5,083 bases of DNA from Candidatus Sulfopaludibacter sp. SbA3. Lineage in GTDB: Bacteria; Acidobacteriota; Terriglobia; 20CM-2-55-15. Below are positions 1 through 5,083 of the stretch, piece by piece. Location: NCBI GenBank assembly GCA_945861845.1, contig CAMAWS010000284.1, positions 1 through 5,083 on the forward strand. The letters are read 5' to 3'. The position numbers and the translations under genes are program-made. Position 1 is the stretch's first letter. Each line of letters starts with the position of its first letter. The notes under the pieces are model-generated. The model was given only the letters and a program-made list of their open reading frames with translations, made no database searches and was not told the DNA's origin.

Positions 1-847
1 CCGGAACAAGGCGGGCGTCGGGCCCGATAAACAATCGGCCATCTGTCCTGGGACTGAAGTGGATGCCCTTGGATGGGGATCGCGGCGGCATCGCAGGATA
101 GACGAGCGCGGGAATGTTCCACCGCGCCATCCCGCCCGCCATTTCATAATAGTCACCACGCAGAAACTCCATCGAATATTCCGGGCCGCCGGCCATCCGC
201 GAGATTTCGTGGGCGTGGAGCCCGGCGGAGTTTACGAGGACGCGCGCCCGGAATTCGCCACGTCCGGTCGTTATGACGTAAGCCGATCCATCCACTCGAA
301 TGCCGACAACTTCCTGTCCATAAGACAGCTCCGCTCCTGCGGCGGAGGCGTCCGCTTCAAGCGATTGCAGGAACTTCTCCACATCAATTACGTGCACCGC
401 CGGAATGAATATGCCGCCGACCGCATCGACCGCGGCGAACTCGCGAACTCCGGATGCCGAGAAGATGAAACGAAACGGCACCCTCATCGCGCGGCCCCGC
501 CTCCACAAATTCCACAGCGCCCCAGCCTCCTGCCAGAGTCCTTCTCGCAGGGCGCCCCGCGGAACCGCAATCAGCATCCCCGTTTTCAAAATGGGAATGT
601 TTTTGCCTATTGCGTACTCCGCTATCAAGCCGCTGCCCCGCAGAGCCAGTTGCGCTTTTAACGTACCGCGCACCTCGTGGAAGCCGGAATGAATCACGCT
701 GCTGTTCCGGCCGCTGGTTTCCTTGCCGGCACTTTCATGTTTCTCGATGCCGGCAACAGACCGTCCCCCAGCGGCGAGCTGGCGCGCAATCGCAAGGCCC
801 ACAACGCCACCGGTTCCGATGACGCAAACGTCGAACGTCCTCGTCAT
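1..847 (-). CDS. FAD-dependent oxidoreductase, L-2-hydroxyglutarate oxidase (LhgO/L2HGDH)-like, C-terminus cut off by window edge
   Basis: The frame stays open from ATG at 847-845 to the left edge, giving 282 residues; family members are usually about 370-400 residues, so roughly the last quarter is missing. Seen: an N-terminal Rossmann dinucleotide-binding segment (residues 6-26, glycine motif GTGGVVG at 11-17), an acidic residue ending the second strand (E35 in GIEKHES), the family-like block SGRNSSVIHSG (45-55) followed by GTLKAQLALRG (61-71), a second FAD-contact segment VLVNSAGLHAHE (203-214), RGDYYEM (230-236), and GIHFSPRTDGRLFIGPDA (261-278), which closely follows the L2HGDH pattern GxHxTxxxDGxxxxGPD. 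No signal peptide or membrane segment is visible. The family oxidises L-2-hydroxyglutarate to 2-oxoglutarate with electrons passed to quinone or oxygen. Several substrate-side motifs differ, so the substrate is uncertain; another DAO-family 2-hydroxyacid or amine oxidase is possible. The start overlaps the preceding gene by ATGA and has no clear Shine-Dalgarno, so translation is probably coupled. Confidence 0.85.
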   Translation of the reverse strand, partial: MTRTFDVCVIGTGGVVGLAIARQLAAGGRSVAGIEKHESAGKETSGRNSSVIHSGFHEVRGTLKAQLALRGSGLIAEYAIGKNIPILKTGMLIAVPRGALREGLWQEAGALWNLWRRGRAMRVPFRFIFSASGVREFAAVDAVGGIFIPAVHVIDVEKFLQSLEADASAAGAELSYGQEVVGIRVDGSAYVITTGRGEFRARVLVNSAGLHAHEISRMAGGPEYSMEFLRGDYYEMAGGMARWNIPALVYPAMPPRSPSKGIHFSPRTDGRLFIGPDARLVP

Positions 848-1548
848 GCCGGGTAATCCGTGAAGATCGCGTCGACTCCCATTGCGCGGAATCGAAGAAT
901 TTCCTCCGGATCGTTGACTGTCCATACATGCACAGCTAGGCCGGCAGACCTCGCCATCGGAACGATCTCTTCAATGGGCGCGGTCCTTTGGGGATGGATG
1001 GCACTGGCGCCGAGACGAATCGCGTGATCGATAAAGCTTCCTATTCCGAGCCTGGAGATTTTCGCGGCCGTTGCCAGTAGCGCAGTCGGGATTTCCGGAG
1101 CGAGAACCTGGAGTTCGGCCCAACTGGAATTCGAATTAGCGTCGTTGTCGTCGATATCGAACGCCGAGACAATTACGTTTCGGAAACACTGGGCTTCCAT
1201 GATGAGATTCTTGACGTCTTCTGCGAGCCCCCGCTCCTTGAGTTCCACATTGAGAATCCCTCCAGAACCAAATTTCGCGAAAACATCGGCGAGCCGGGGT
1301 ATGGCTTCGCCGTAACCGGCATCGAACGCCAGGAGCTGTTCATAGGTGAAACCGGCTACGGGGCCGGCGCCGCTGGTCGTGCGGTCAACGGTGTGATCGT
1401 GAACAACCACGATCGTGCCGTCGCCACAGCGGCGAACGTCGAATTCAAATCCCTCGGCGCCTCTTGCGAGAGCTTCCCGGAAGGAGTAAACAGTGTTTTC
1501 TCCGTGCTGTGGAAAGCCTGGTGCGCCCCGATGTCCGAAAATCCTCAT
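844..1548 (-). CDS. Glycerophosphodiester phosphodiesterase, cytosolic UgpQ-like GDPD
   Basis: This 234-residue protein is about the length of compact cytosolic GDPD enzymes such as UgpQ. The family hydrolyses glycerophosphodiesters (for example glycerophosphoethanolamine) to sn-glycerol 3-phosphate and an alcohol, using a divalent metal in a TIM barrel. Seen: HRG at 6-8 (first catalytic His, H6), GENT at 16-19 (usually PENT; the Pro is Gly here), EFD at 35-37 with the metal ligands E35 and D37, HDHT at 50-53 (second catalytic His, H50), NVELK at 100-104 with E102 as a further metal ligand, and HVWTVND at 207-213 near the end of the barrel. There is no signal peptide, so it should act in the cytoplasm. 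An Asp/Asn/Ser-rich stretch at 131-142 looks like a small insertion after SAFD. The start is supported by AGGTGAG five bases upstream. It lies 51 bases after tldE and overlaps the flavoprotein gene by 4 bases. All key residues are present, so it is likely active. Confidence 0.93.
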   Translation of the reverse strand: MRIFGHRGAPGFPQHGENTVYSFREALARGAEGFEFDVRRCGDGTIVVVHDHTVDRTTSGAGPVAGFTYEQLLAFDAGYGEAIPRLADVFAKFGSGGILNVELKERGLAEDVKNLIMEAQCFRNVIVSAFDIDDNDANSNSSWAELQVLAPEIPTALLATAAKISRLGIGSFIDHAIRLGASAIHPQRTAPIEEIVPMARSAGLAVHVWTVNDPEEILRFRAMGVDAIFTDYPA

Positions 1549-1553
1549 GTATG

Positions 1554-1560
1554 CTCACCT
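1554..1560 (-). promoter_or_regulatory. Ribosome binding site of the GDPD gene
   Basis: Read on the minus strand, AGGTGAG lies five bases (CATAC) before the ATG at 1548-1546. It fixes the GDPD start and shows this cistron can be initiated independently of tldE, which ends 51 bases upstream. Confidence 0.7.
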
Positions 1561-1599
1561 GATGAAGGTCGCTGAAGCCCCGCGCCCGCAGGCAAGGCG

Positions 1600-2976
1600 C
1601 TAGATTGCGTCGCTGACGCTTGAAAGGAAGAACTCCTTCACCTTGAGCGGTGGAACGACGACCGGAGTCCCTACCGAGCCGCCTTCGGTGGCGGCGGCGC
1701 GAACAGGCGTACCCAGCATTTCCACGTTCTGCAGAAGTTCGGCGATCGACTGGTTGAAACGGAAGTTGTTCACGGGCCGGCTGATCTTCCCGTTCTCGAT
1801 AAGAAACGTCCCGTCGCGTGTGAGCCCGGTAACGGCTATCGTGCGGGGATTCAGCATGCGCACATACCAGAATCGAGTTATCAGCACGCCGCGCCGGATG
1901 GACTTGATCATGTCGTCCCGCGTCGCGTTGCCGCCCGACATCAGCAGGTTTGCCGGACCGGGCACGGGAGCGACCTGTTTGCGGTCTGCCCAGAACCGTG
2001 AGTACGAAAGATTCTTCATCGCGCCGCCTTCGATCCACGGACGATTCGGCGTAGGCTGCCCGTTGGGCGTGAACGGAAGCGTCTCGGCATTCGGAGCTGC
2101 GGGATCGCTGATCAACGTAATTCGCGAGTCGAACAATTTTTCGCCGATCATATTCCCGCCGCCGCGCTTCGCGAAGTAGGACCGGCCTTCGTCGGCCTGG
2201 CGCGCATCCAGACTGAATCGCAGCCACTGAATCAGCGTCGCAACTGCGGCAGGCTCCAGCAGAACTTCGTACTTGCCGGCATCGAGCGACGTCTTTCGCC
2301 GCCAGTCGCGGCACTTTTGCACGGCATCGGAGGCGATCCGTTCGGATTCGATGGTGGTCCAGTCTGCGCCCTCATCCCCACCCCATCCGGAAGAGGAACC
2401 GTCTGGCGTTCGCACGGTCAGAGTCGAAGCCACTCCAGTCAAGGCGCCATAGCCGAACAAGCCCTTTGAGGTTGCCACGGCCTGCGCCCCGGCCTGGACA
2501 TCGATAAAACCCGCCGCGACGGCGCCCGCGCCCTCAGCGGCCTTGATTCCGAGCGAGCCTGCGCGCGCCCGCGCCTCCGTGCTCAGGTTGCCGGTGCTGT
2601 CGTAGTAGCCATTAACCTCCGCAAATGTCTGGGGTCCAAGCTCGGGAACGTACTCGGGATTTTCCGGCGAGATTCTGGCAAGGGCTTCCACATCCTTCAC
2701 CGCCTTTCCAAGCGAGGCATCGTCGAGCCGATTCGTTTCTATCGAAGCCGTCCGCTTTGCGAAAACGCTCGTGATCGTCACCGAAACGTCCTCGCTGGTG
2801 CCCGCCGTTGTAACGCGATTCATTGCAGTGCGGGTAAAGCCGTGCGTGCCTGATTCAATGTTGACGCGCGTGTATTCGGCGGTGGCGAATCCAAGAACAC
2901 GATCGCTTAAGGCACGAGCGTCCCCGGATGAAAGGCCGTGCCGGCGCTCCGGAAGCTGAACGATGGGTTCGATCAT
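1600..2976 (-). CDS. tldE: TldE/PmbA-type subunit of the TldD-TldE metalloprotease (TldD/PmbA family)
   Basis: This 458-residue protein matches the usual size of TldE/PmbA (about 450 residues). In E. coli, TldD and TldE form a heterodimer with an internal chamber that degrades unfolded peptides, matures microcin B17 and cleaves the antitoxin CcdA; TldE shapes the chamber but carries no zinc site. Seen: an N-terminal domain with a paired-strand region (about 40-80), a helix with Gly/Ala-rich repeats (140-160), a region at 236-254 (YEVLLEPAAVATLIQWLRF) that aligns with the TldD metal-site helix but has no His or HExxxH, GGGNMIGEKLFD (272-283), and the C-terminal family block TRDGTFLIENGKISRPV (386-402). 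No signal peptide or Tat motif is visible. It starts 21 bases after the tldD stop. The nearest Shine-Dalgarno-like sequence (TGAGG) overlaps the tldD stop and is too far away, so translational coupling to tldD is likely. Assignment to the TldE rather than the TldD side rests on the missing metal motif and the pairing. Confidence 0.92.
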   Translation of the reverse strand: MIEPIVQLPERRHGLSSGDARALSDRVLGFATAEYTRVNIESGTHGFTRTAMNRVTTAGTSEDVSVTITSVFAKRTASIETNRLDDASLGKAVKDVEALARISPENPEYVPELGPQTFAEVNGYYDSTGNLSTEARARAGSLGIKAAEGAGAVAAGFIDVQAGAQAVATSKGLFGYGALTGVASTLTVRTPDGSSSGWGGDEGADWTTIESERIASDAVQKCRDWRRKTSLDAGKYEVLLEPAAVATLIQWLRFSLDARQADEGRSYFAKRGGGNMIGEKLFDSRITLISDPAAPNAETLPFTPNGQPTPNRPWIEGGAMKNLSYSRFWADRKQVAPVPGPANLLMSGGNATRDDMIKSIRRGVLITRFWYVRMLNPRTIAVTGLTRDGTFLIENGKISRPVNNFRFNQSIAELLQNVEMLGTPVRAAATEGGSVGTPVVVPPLKVKEFFLSSVSDAI

Positions 2977-2997
2977 TTCAATTAATGCAGCGCAACC

Positions 2998-4593
2998 TCA
3001 GGCGGTATTGATGATGTTTGCGTTTTTGAACAGCGCTACCGGACAGCCGTGCGACACGGCGTTCGACTGGGTCGGCTGGCCCTTTCCATCAAAGAACGTG
3101 GCGCCAAGCTCGTAGGAACTGCGGCCCCCAACCAAGGAAAGCGATTTCCAGAACTCGGGTGTGCGTGCGACATACGCCACATCGCGAAGCATGCGCGTGC
3201 GCTTGCCGTCGCGAATTTCCCAGAACACCTGTCCGCCGAACTGGAAATTGTACCGTTGCTGGTCGATCGAATATGAGCCGTCACCTTCGATGTAGATGCC
3301 ACGGCGGGTTTGCGCGATGACATCTTCGACGCTGAGGTCTTCCCTTCCAGGCTTGAGACTCACGTTCGGCATTCGCGGGAATGGAATGGACGACCAGTTT
3401 TCGCCGTATGCGCATCCCAGGCTTTCCCTGACGTTTGTCAGCGGGGCGATCCAATCCACCATTTCCCGGGTCGTCTGGTAATTCACGAAAATGCCTTTGT
3501 CGATGATCGGCCACTCGGTCGCGGCAACGCCTTCGTCATCCCAACCGACGGTTGCGCAAGCTCCCGGCTCGGTGCGATTTCCGACCACGTTCATGATCTC
3601 GGGCCCGTACCGCAGCTTGCCGATCACGCTCTGGGGAGGAGCGACAAACGTTGTTCCGGCGTAATTGGCCTCAAAACCCATTGCGCGATCGAGCTCGGTC
3701 GGATGGCCTATCGACTCGTGAATCGTCAGCCAGAGATTCGAAGGATGAAGGACCAGGTCCCATTTTCCGGGTTCAACCGGCCTGGCCGAAAGCTTCATAA
3801 CGGCTTCTTCGGCCCACCGCAAAACGTTTTCGGGATAGCTCAGGCCGACAACGTACTCCCATCCGCGGGCTGCGGCCTGTGCGGACTGCATGCGCGTTTG
3901 AAAATCCGACGAATCAGCGGAGACGGCTGTGACCTCGACGCTTGGAGCAAGCCGGATGAATGTCTGCTGGATAAGCGATCCTTCGGTTGTCGCAAGCAAC
4001 CGGCTTTCTTTCACTGAAAAGATGGTGGACGAGACGAATTGGACGCCCTTGACCTTGAGCGCCTCTTCGTTGGTCTTGAAAAGCAAATCGGCCTTTTGCT
4101 CGACGGAGACGCTGAATGGGTCGATCTCGTGCGGCGTCATCCACCGGCCCTCCGGAACCCGTCGAACCGGGGCAAGAACGGTTTTGGTGGGGGCAACCTT
4201 GTCGTTGGCCGCCGCGATCGCAGCAGCTTCCCGCGCAACCCGGACAACGGACTCTTTGCCAAGATCGCTCGTCGCCGCGAATCCCCACGAGCCGCCGACC
4301 AGCGCCCGGACCCCGATTCCATACGACTCGTTCTTTGTCACGTTCGTGATCTGCCGCTCGCGCGTGCTGATCGCTTCAAACAGATGCCTGGAAACCCGGA
4401 CGTCCGCATAGCTTGCCCCGGCGGATTTCACGGCATCCAGAGCAAGCATTGCAATTTCGCGTTCAGCGGCATCGGGACCGGGAGCCGAAGCTGCCTGCGA
4501 ATACGCCGCCGGAATGTTTAAACCCGCCGCTCCTGCCGCAATCGCCACGCCCGTCACCTTCACAAATTCCCGACGCCCCAGCTTGTTTTTCAT
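2998..4593 (-). CDS. tldD: TldD family zinc metalloprotease with predicted Tat signal peptide
   Basis: This protein has 531 residues against about 480 for E. coli TldD; the N-terminal excess is mostly a leader. Seen: a twin-arginine signal, GRREFVK at 6-12, then an uncharged Gly/Ala-rich stretch (13-30) and a plausible cleavage region near AYSQA (30-34), predicting export in folded form. The catalytic motif HESIGH (292-297) is the HExxxH of TldD, with H292 and H297 as zinc ligands and E293 as the catalytic base. The C-terminal SHGCP (514-518) places C517 where E. coli TldD has its third zinc ligand (a Cys). GDGSYSID (437-444) and FGGQVFWEIRDGK (452-464) are typical of the C-terminal domain. 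The start is supported by GAGGA four bases upstream and by the signal peptide beginning directly at it. It is the first gene of the leftward operon, followed by tldE after 21 bases. Family and catalytic assignment are firm; export is inferred from the leader. Confidence 0.95.
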   Translation of the reverse strand: MKNKLGRREFVKVTGVAIAAGAAGLNIPAAYSQAASAPGPDAAEREIAMLALDAVKSAGASYADVRVSRHLFEAISTRERQITNVTKNESYGIGVRALVGGSWGFAATSDLGKESVVRVAREAAAIAAANDKVAPTKTVLAPVRRVPEGRWMTPHEIDPFSVSVEQKADLLFKTNEEALKVKGVQFVSSTIFSVKESRLLATTEGSLIQQTFIRLAPSVEVTAVSADSSDFQTRMQSAQAAARGWEYVVGLSYPENVLRWAEEAVMKLSARPVEPGKWDLVLHPSNLWLTIHESIGHPTELDRAMGFEANYAGTTFVAPPQSVIGKLRYGPEIMNVVGNRTEPGACATVGWDDEGVAATEWPIIDKGIFVNYQTTREMVDWIAPLTNVRESLGCAYGENWSSIPFPRMPNVSLKPGREDLSVEDVIAQTRRGIYIEGDGSYSIDQQRYNFQFGGQVFWEIRDGKRTRMLRDVAYVARTPEFWKSLSLVGGRSSYELGATFFDGKGQPTQSNAVSHGCPVALFKNANIINTA

Positions 4594-4597
4594 GGAA

Positions 4598-4602
4598 TCC
4601 TC
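4598..4602 (-). promoter_or_regulatory. Ribosome binding site of tldD
   Basis: GAGGA on the minus strand lies four bases (TTCC) before the tldD ATG. It decides the start codon and puts the Tat signal at the exact N-terminus. Confidence 0.75.
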
Positions 4603-4612
4603 GTGCGCGTGG

Positions 4613-4641
4613 ATTATACGAGAGGTGCGCGGATGGGTGAA
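4613..4641 (-). promoter_or_regulatory. Sigma70-type promoter driving tldD-tldE-GDPD-oxidoreductase
   Basis: On the minus strand a perfect -10 hexamer TATAAT (4618-4613) is preceded, after exactly 17 bases, by TTCACC (4641-4636), which matches TTGACA at four of six positions. The expected transcription start is near 4606, giving a leader of only about 13 bases that still contains the GAGGA ribosome binding site. No other good hexamer pair was noticed in the operon. The match is by eye, and promoter consensus in this organism is assumed rather than known. Confidence 0.6.
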
Positions 4642-4862
4642 GCTAGTCTATTCTCCGCTCCCAGCTGCGTAGCGGCTCTGGAGTTTGGGGATTCGAACTT
4701 ACGTCTCAACTTCCGCATTTCTTCCACAAAGTCGTGACCCATGCGAAACGTGAGTACGAGATCCTGTCCTAGACTAGGGTGATGGTCTGTTTTGCGTGCC
4801 CACTCATTGGAGTATAAAGTCGCGTAATGGCCTAAACGATGGACACTTTCTGTACACCTTAG
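4614..4862 (-). other. Protein-like open frame overlapping the DUF4276-like 3' end; possible small ORF or gene remnant
   Basis: This is a second minus-strand frame, +1 relative to the upstream coding frame. It is open for 82 codons between TAG at 4865-4863 and TAA at 4616-4614. Its middle part reads like a real soluble protein: NEWARKTDHHP, then a charged segment GHDFVEEMRKLRRKFES. The only ATG, at 4742-4740, would give 42 residues and has no well-placed Shine-Dalgarno. The end of the frame overlaps the -10 hexamer of the tldD promoter, so its last codons are probably not conserved coding sequence. It could be a frameshifted tail of the gene to the right, a decayed gene, or chance. I do not recognise a family. 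Confidence 0.2.
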
Positions 4863-5083
4863 CTAGGTCGATGTATTCTGCGAAACGAGGATTGTGGGTG
4901 GCATGACTATAGCGCGGCTTCTTTCTCGAATCCCGGCTGAGCTTTTCTAAATGCTCCTTCGGAGAATTAATATGCTCAGGCTGTCTTATTGGTACCGGAG
5001 GTGGACGCCATCCGGTGCAGACTCGGTCAACGGACTCGATATCGGCTAGTGTAGTGTCCCCGAAATAACTGCGCATATTCATT
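4804..5083 (-). CDS. C-terminal part of a DUF4276-like protein (gene enters from the right edge)
   Basis: The frame is open from the right edge to TGA at 4806-4804, giving 93 codons; ATGs at 5082 and 5076 may be internal methionines. Seen: QPEHIN (34-39, counting from the Met at 5082), KEHLEKL (42-48), YSHATHNPRFAEYIDL (58-73) and RKCPSFRPLRDFI (78-90). The order and spacing recall the C-terminal end of DUF4276 proteins, which from memory reads roughly PEEIND, APSKRL, Y-K, LAExIGL, CPxFxxWL. DUF4276 proteins are TOPRIM-like and often sit beside AAA-type ATPases in defence-related loci. Nothing of a partner gene or of the N-terminal catalytic part is inside the window. The reading is based on remembered family patterns; the frame could also be another small hypothetical protein. 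G+C (about 48-49%) and codon use differ from the tldD operon, which fits acquired DNA. Confidence 0.45.
   Translation of the reverse strand, partial: MNMRSYFGDTTLADIESVDRVCTGWRPPPVPIRQPEHINSPKEHLEKLSRDSRKKPRYSHATHNPRFAEYIDLAKVYRKCPSFRPLRDFILQ

Larger units (their letters stand above)
4594..4803. other. Region between the DUF4276-like gene and tldD
   Basis: These 210 bases hold the tldD promoter and ribosome binding site next to tldD, and an 11-base inverted repeat CCTAGACTAGG at 4768-4778. A weak stem CCGCT/AGCGG (4655-4659 with 4671-4675, loop of 11) has no following T tract on either strand, so it is not a convincing terminator for the gene to the right. No RNA gene was found. Base composition changes here, from about 62% G+C in 4621-4680 to about 48-52% just to the right. 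Confidence 0.5.

Noticed and set aside
59..661. 200-residue plus-strand open frame, with smaller plus-strand frames up to 822
   Set aside because: It lies antisense to the flavoprotein, is rich in Arg/Pro/His with no domain pattern, and the minus-strand frame has clear family motifs throughout.
1576..1600. Hairpin GCGCC/GGCGC just after the tldE stop as a terminator
   Set aside because: Five pairs, nine-base loop and G-rich rather than T-rich sequence after it; the downstream GDPD gene is close and likely co-transcribed.
1445..2314. 289-residue minus-strand open frame
   Set aside because: It is a shadow of tldE and the GDPD start in another frame: very Arg-rich, no motif, and it would overlap two genes with strong family evidence.
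3310..4017. 235-residue plus-strand frame, and similar long plus-strand frames up to 4521
   Set aside because: They are antisense to tldD, an effect of high G+C third positions; no recognisable domains.
4655..4675. Stem CCGCT/AGCGG as a terminator for the gene to the right
   Set aside because: Only five pairs around an 11-base loop and no T tract on either strand.
4681..4700. tRNA T-loop-like sequence (GTTCGAATCCCC on the minus strand), suggesting a tRNA end or phage attachment site
   Set aside because: The bases flanking the TTCGAAT loop do not pair as a T-stem, no acceptor, anticodon or D arm can be built around it, and no second copy was seen in the window.
4643..4778. Inverted repeat CCTAGACTAGG (4768-4778) and an 8-base inverted match CTAGTCTA/TAGACTAG (4643-4650 with 4770-4777) as an operator
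   Set aside because: Matches this short are expected by chance in a region this size, and neither overlaps the promoter hexamers.

Overview
The window is a GC-rich bacterial segment, about 60% G+C over its left 4.6 kb by hand counts of sample lines. It carries a compact four-gene block read leftward on the minus strand, followed on the right by about 400 bases of different composition (roughly 49% G+C by hand count). A TldD homologue with a twin-arginine signal peptide, paired with a TldE/PmbA-type partner, recalls soil Acidobacteriota. That assignment is inference from gene style only; no marker gene is present.

Layout in transcription order, right to left: (1) 5083-4804, the 3' end of a gene entering from the right, whose C-terminus resembles DUF4276-type proteins; (2) 4803-4594, a short region with a second protein-like open frame and a good sigma70-type promoter (TTCACC-N17-TATAAT); (3) 4593-2998, tldD, a metalloprotease with HExxxH and a predicted Tat signal; (4) 2976-1600, tldE/pmbA, the related subunit without the metal motif; (5) 1548-844, a cytosolic-type glycerophosphodiester phosphodiesterase; (6) 847-1, the first 282 residues of an FAD-dependent oxidoreductase of the L-2-hydroxyglutarate oxidase (LhgO/L2HGDH, DAO) group, running off the left edge.

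Genes 3-6 look like one operon: same strand, gaps of 21 and 51 bases and then a 4-base ATGA overlap, no convincing terminator between them, and one strong promoter candidate 13 bases upstream of the first start codon. TldD and TldE probably form the known two-subunit peptidase. The phosphodiesterase would release glycerol 3-phosphate from phospholipid head-group diesters, and the flavoprotein would oxidise a 2-hydroxyacid-like substrate. No direct biochemical link between the peptidase pair and the two metabolic enzymes can be read from the sequence.

The operon genes belong to known families. The points most worth a second look are the exported TldD next to a TldE with no visible signal, the unusual flavoprotein motifs, and the compositionally foreign right edge with a possible remnant of a DUF4276 (defence-associated) gene. 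No RNA gene, CRISPR array, insertion sequence or convincing plus-strand gene was seen.
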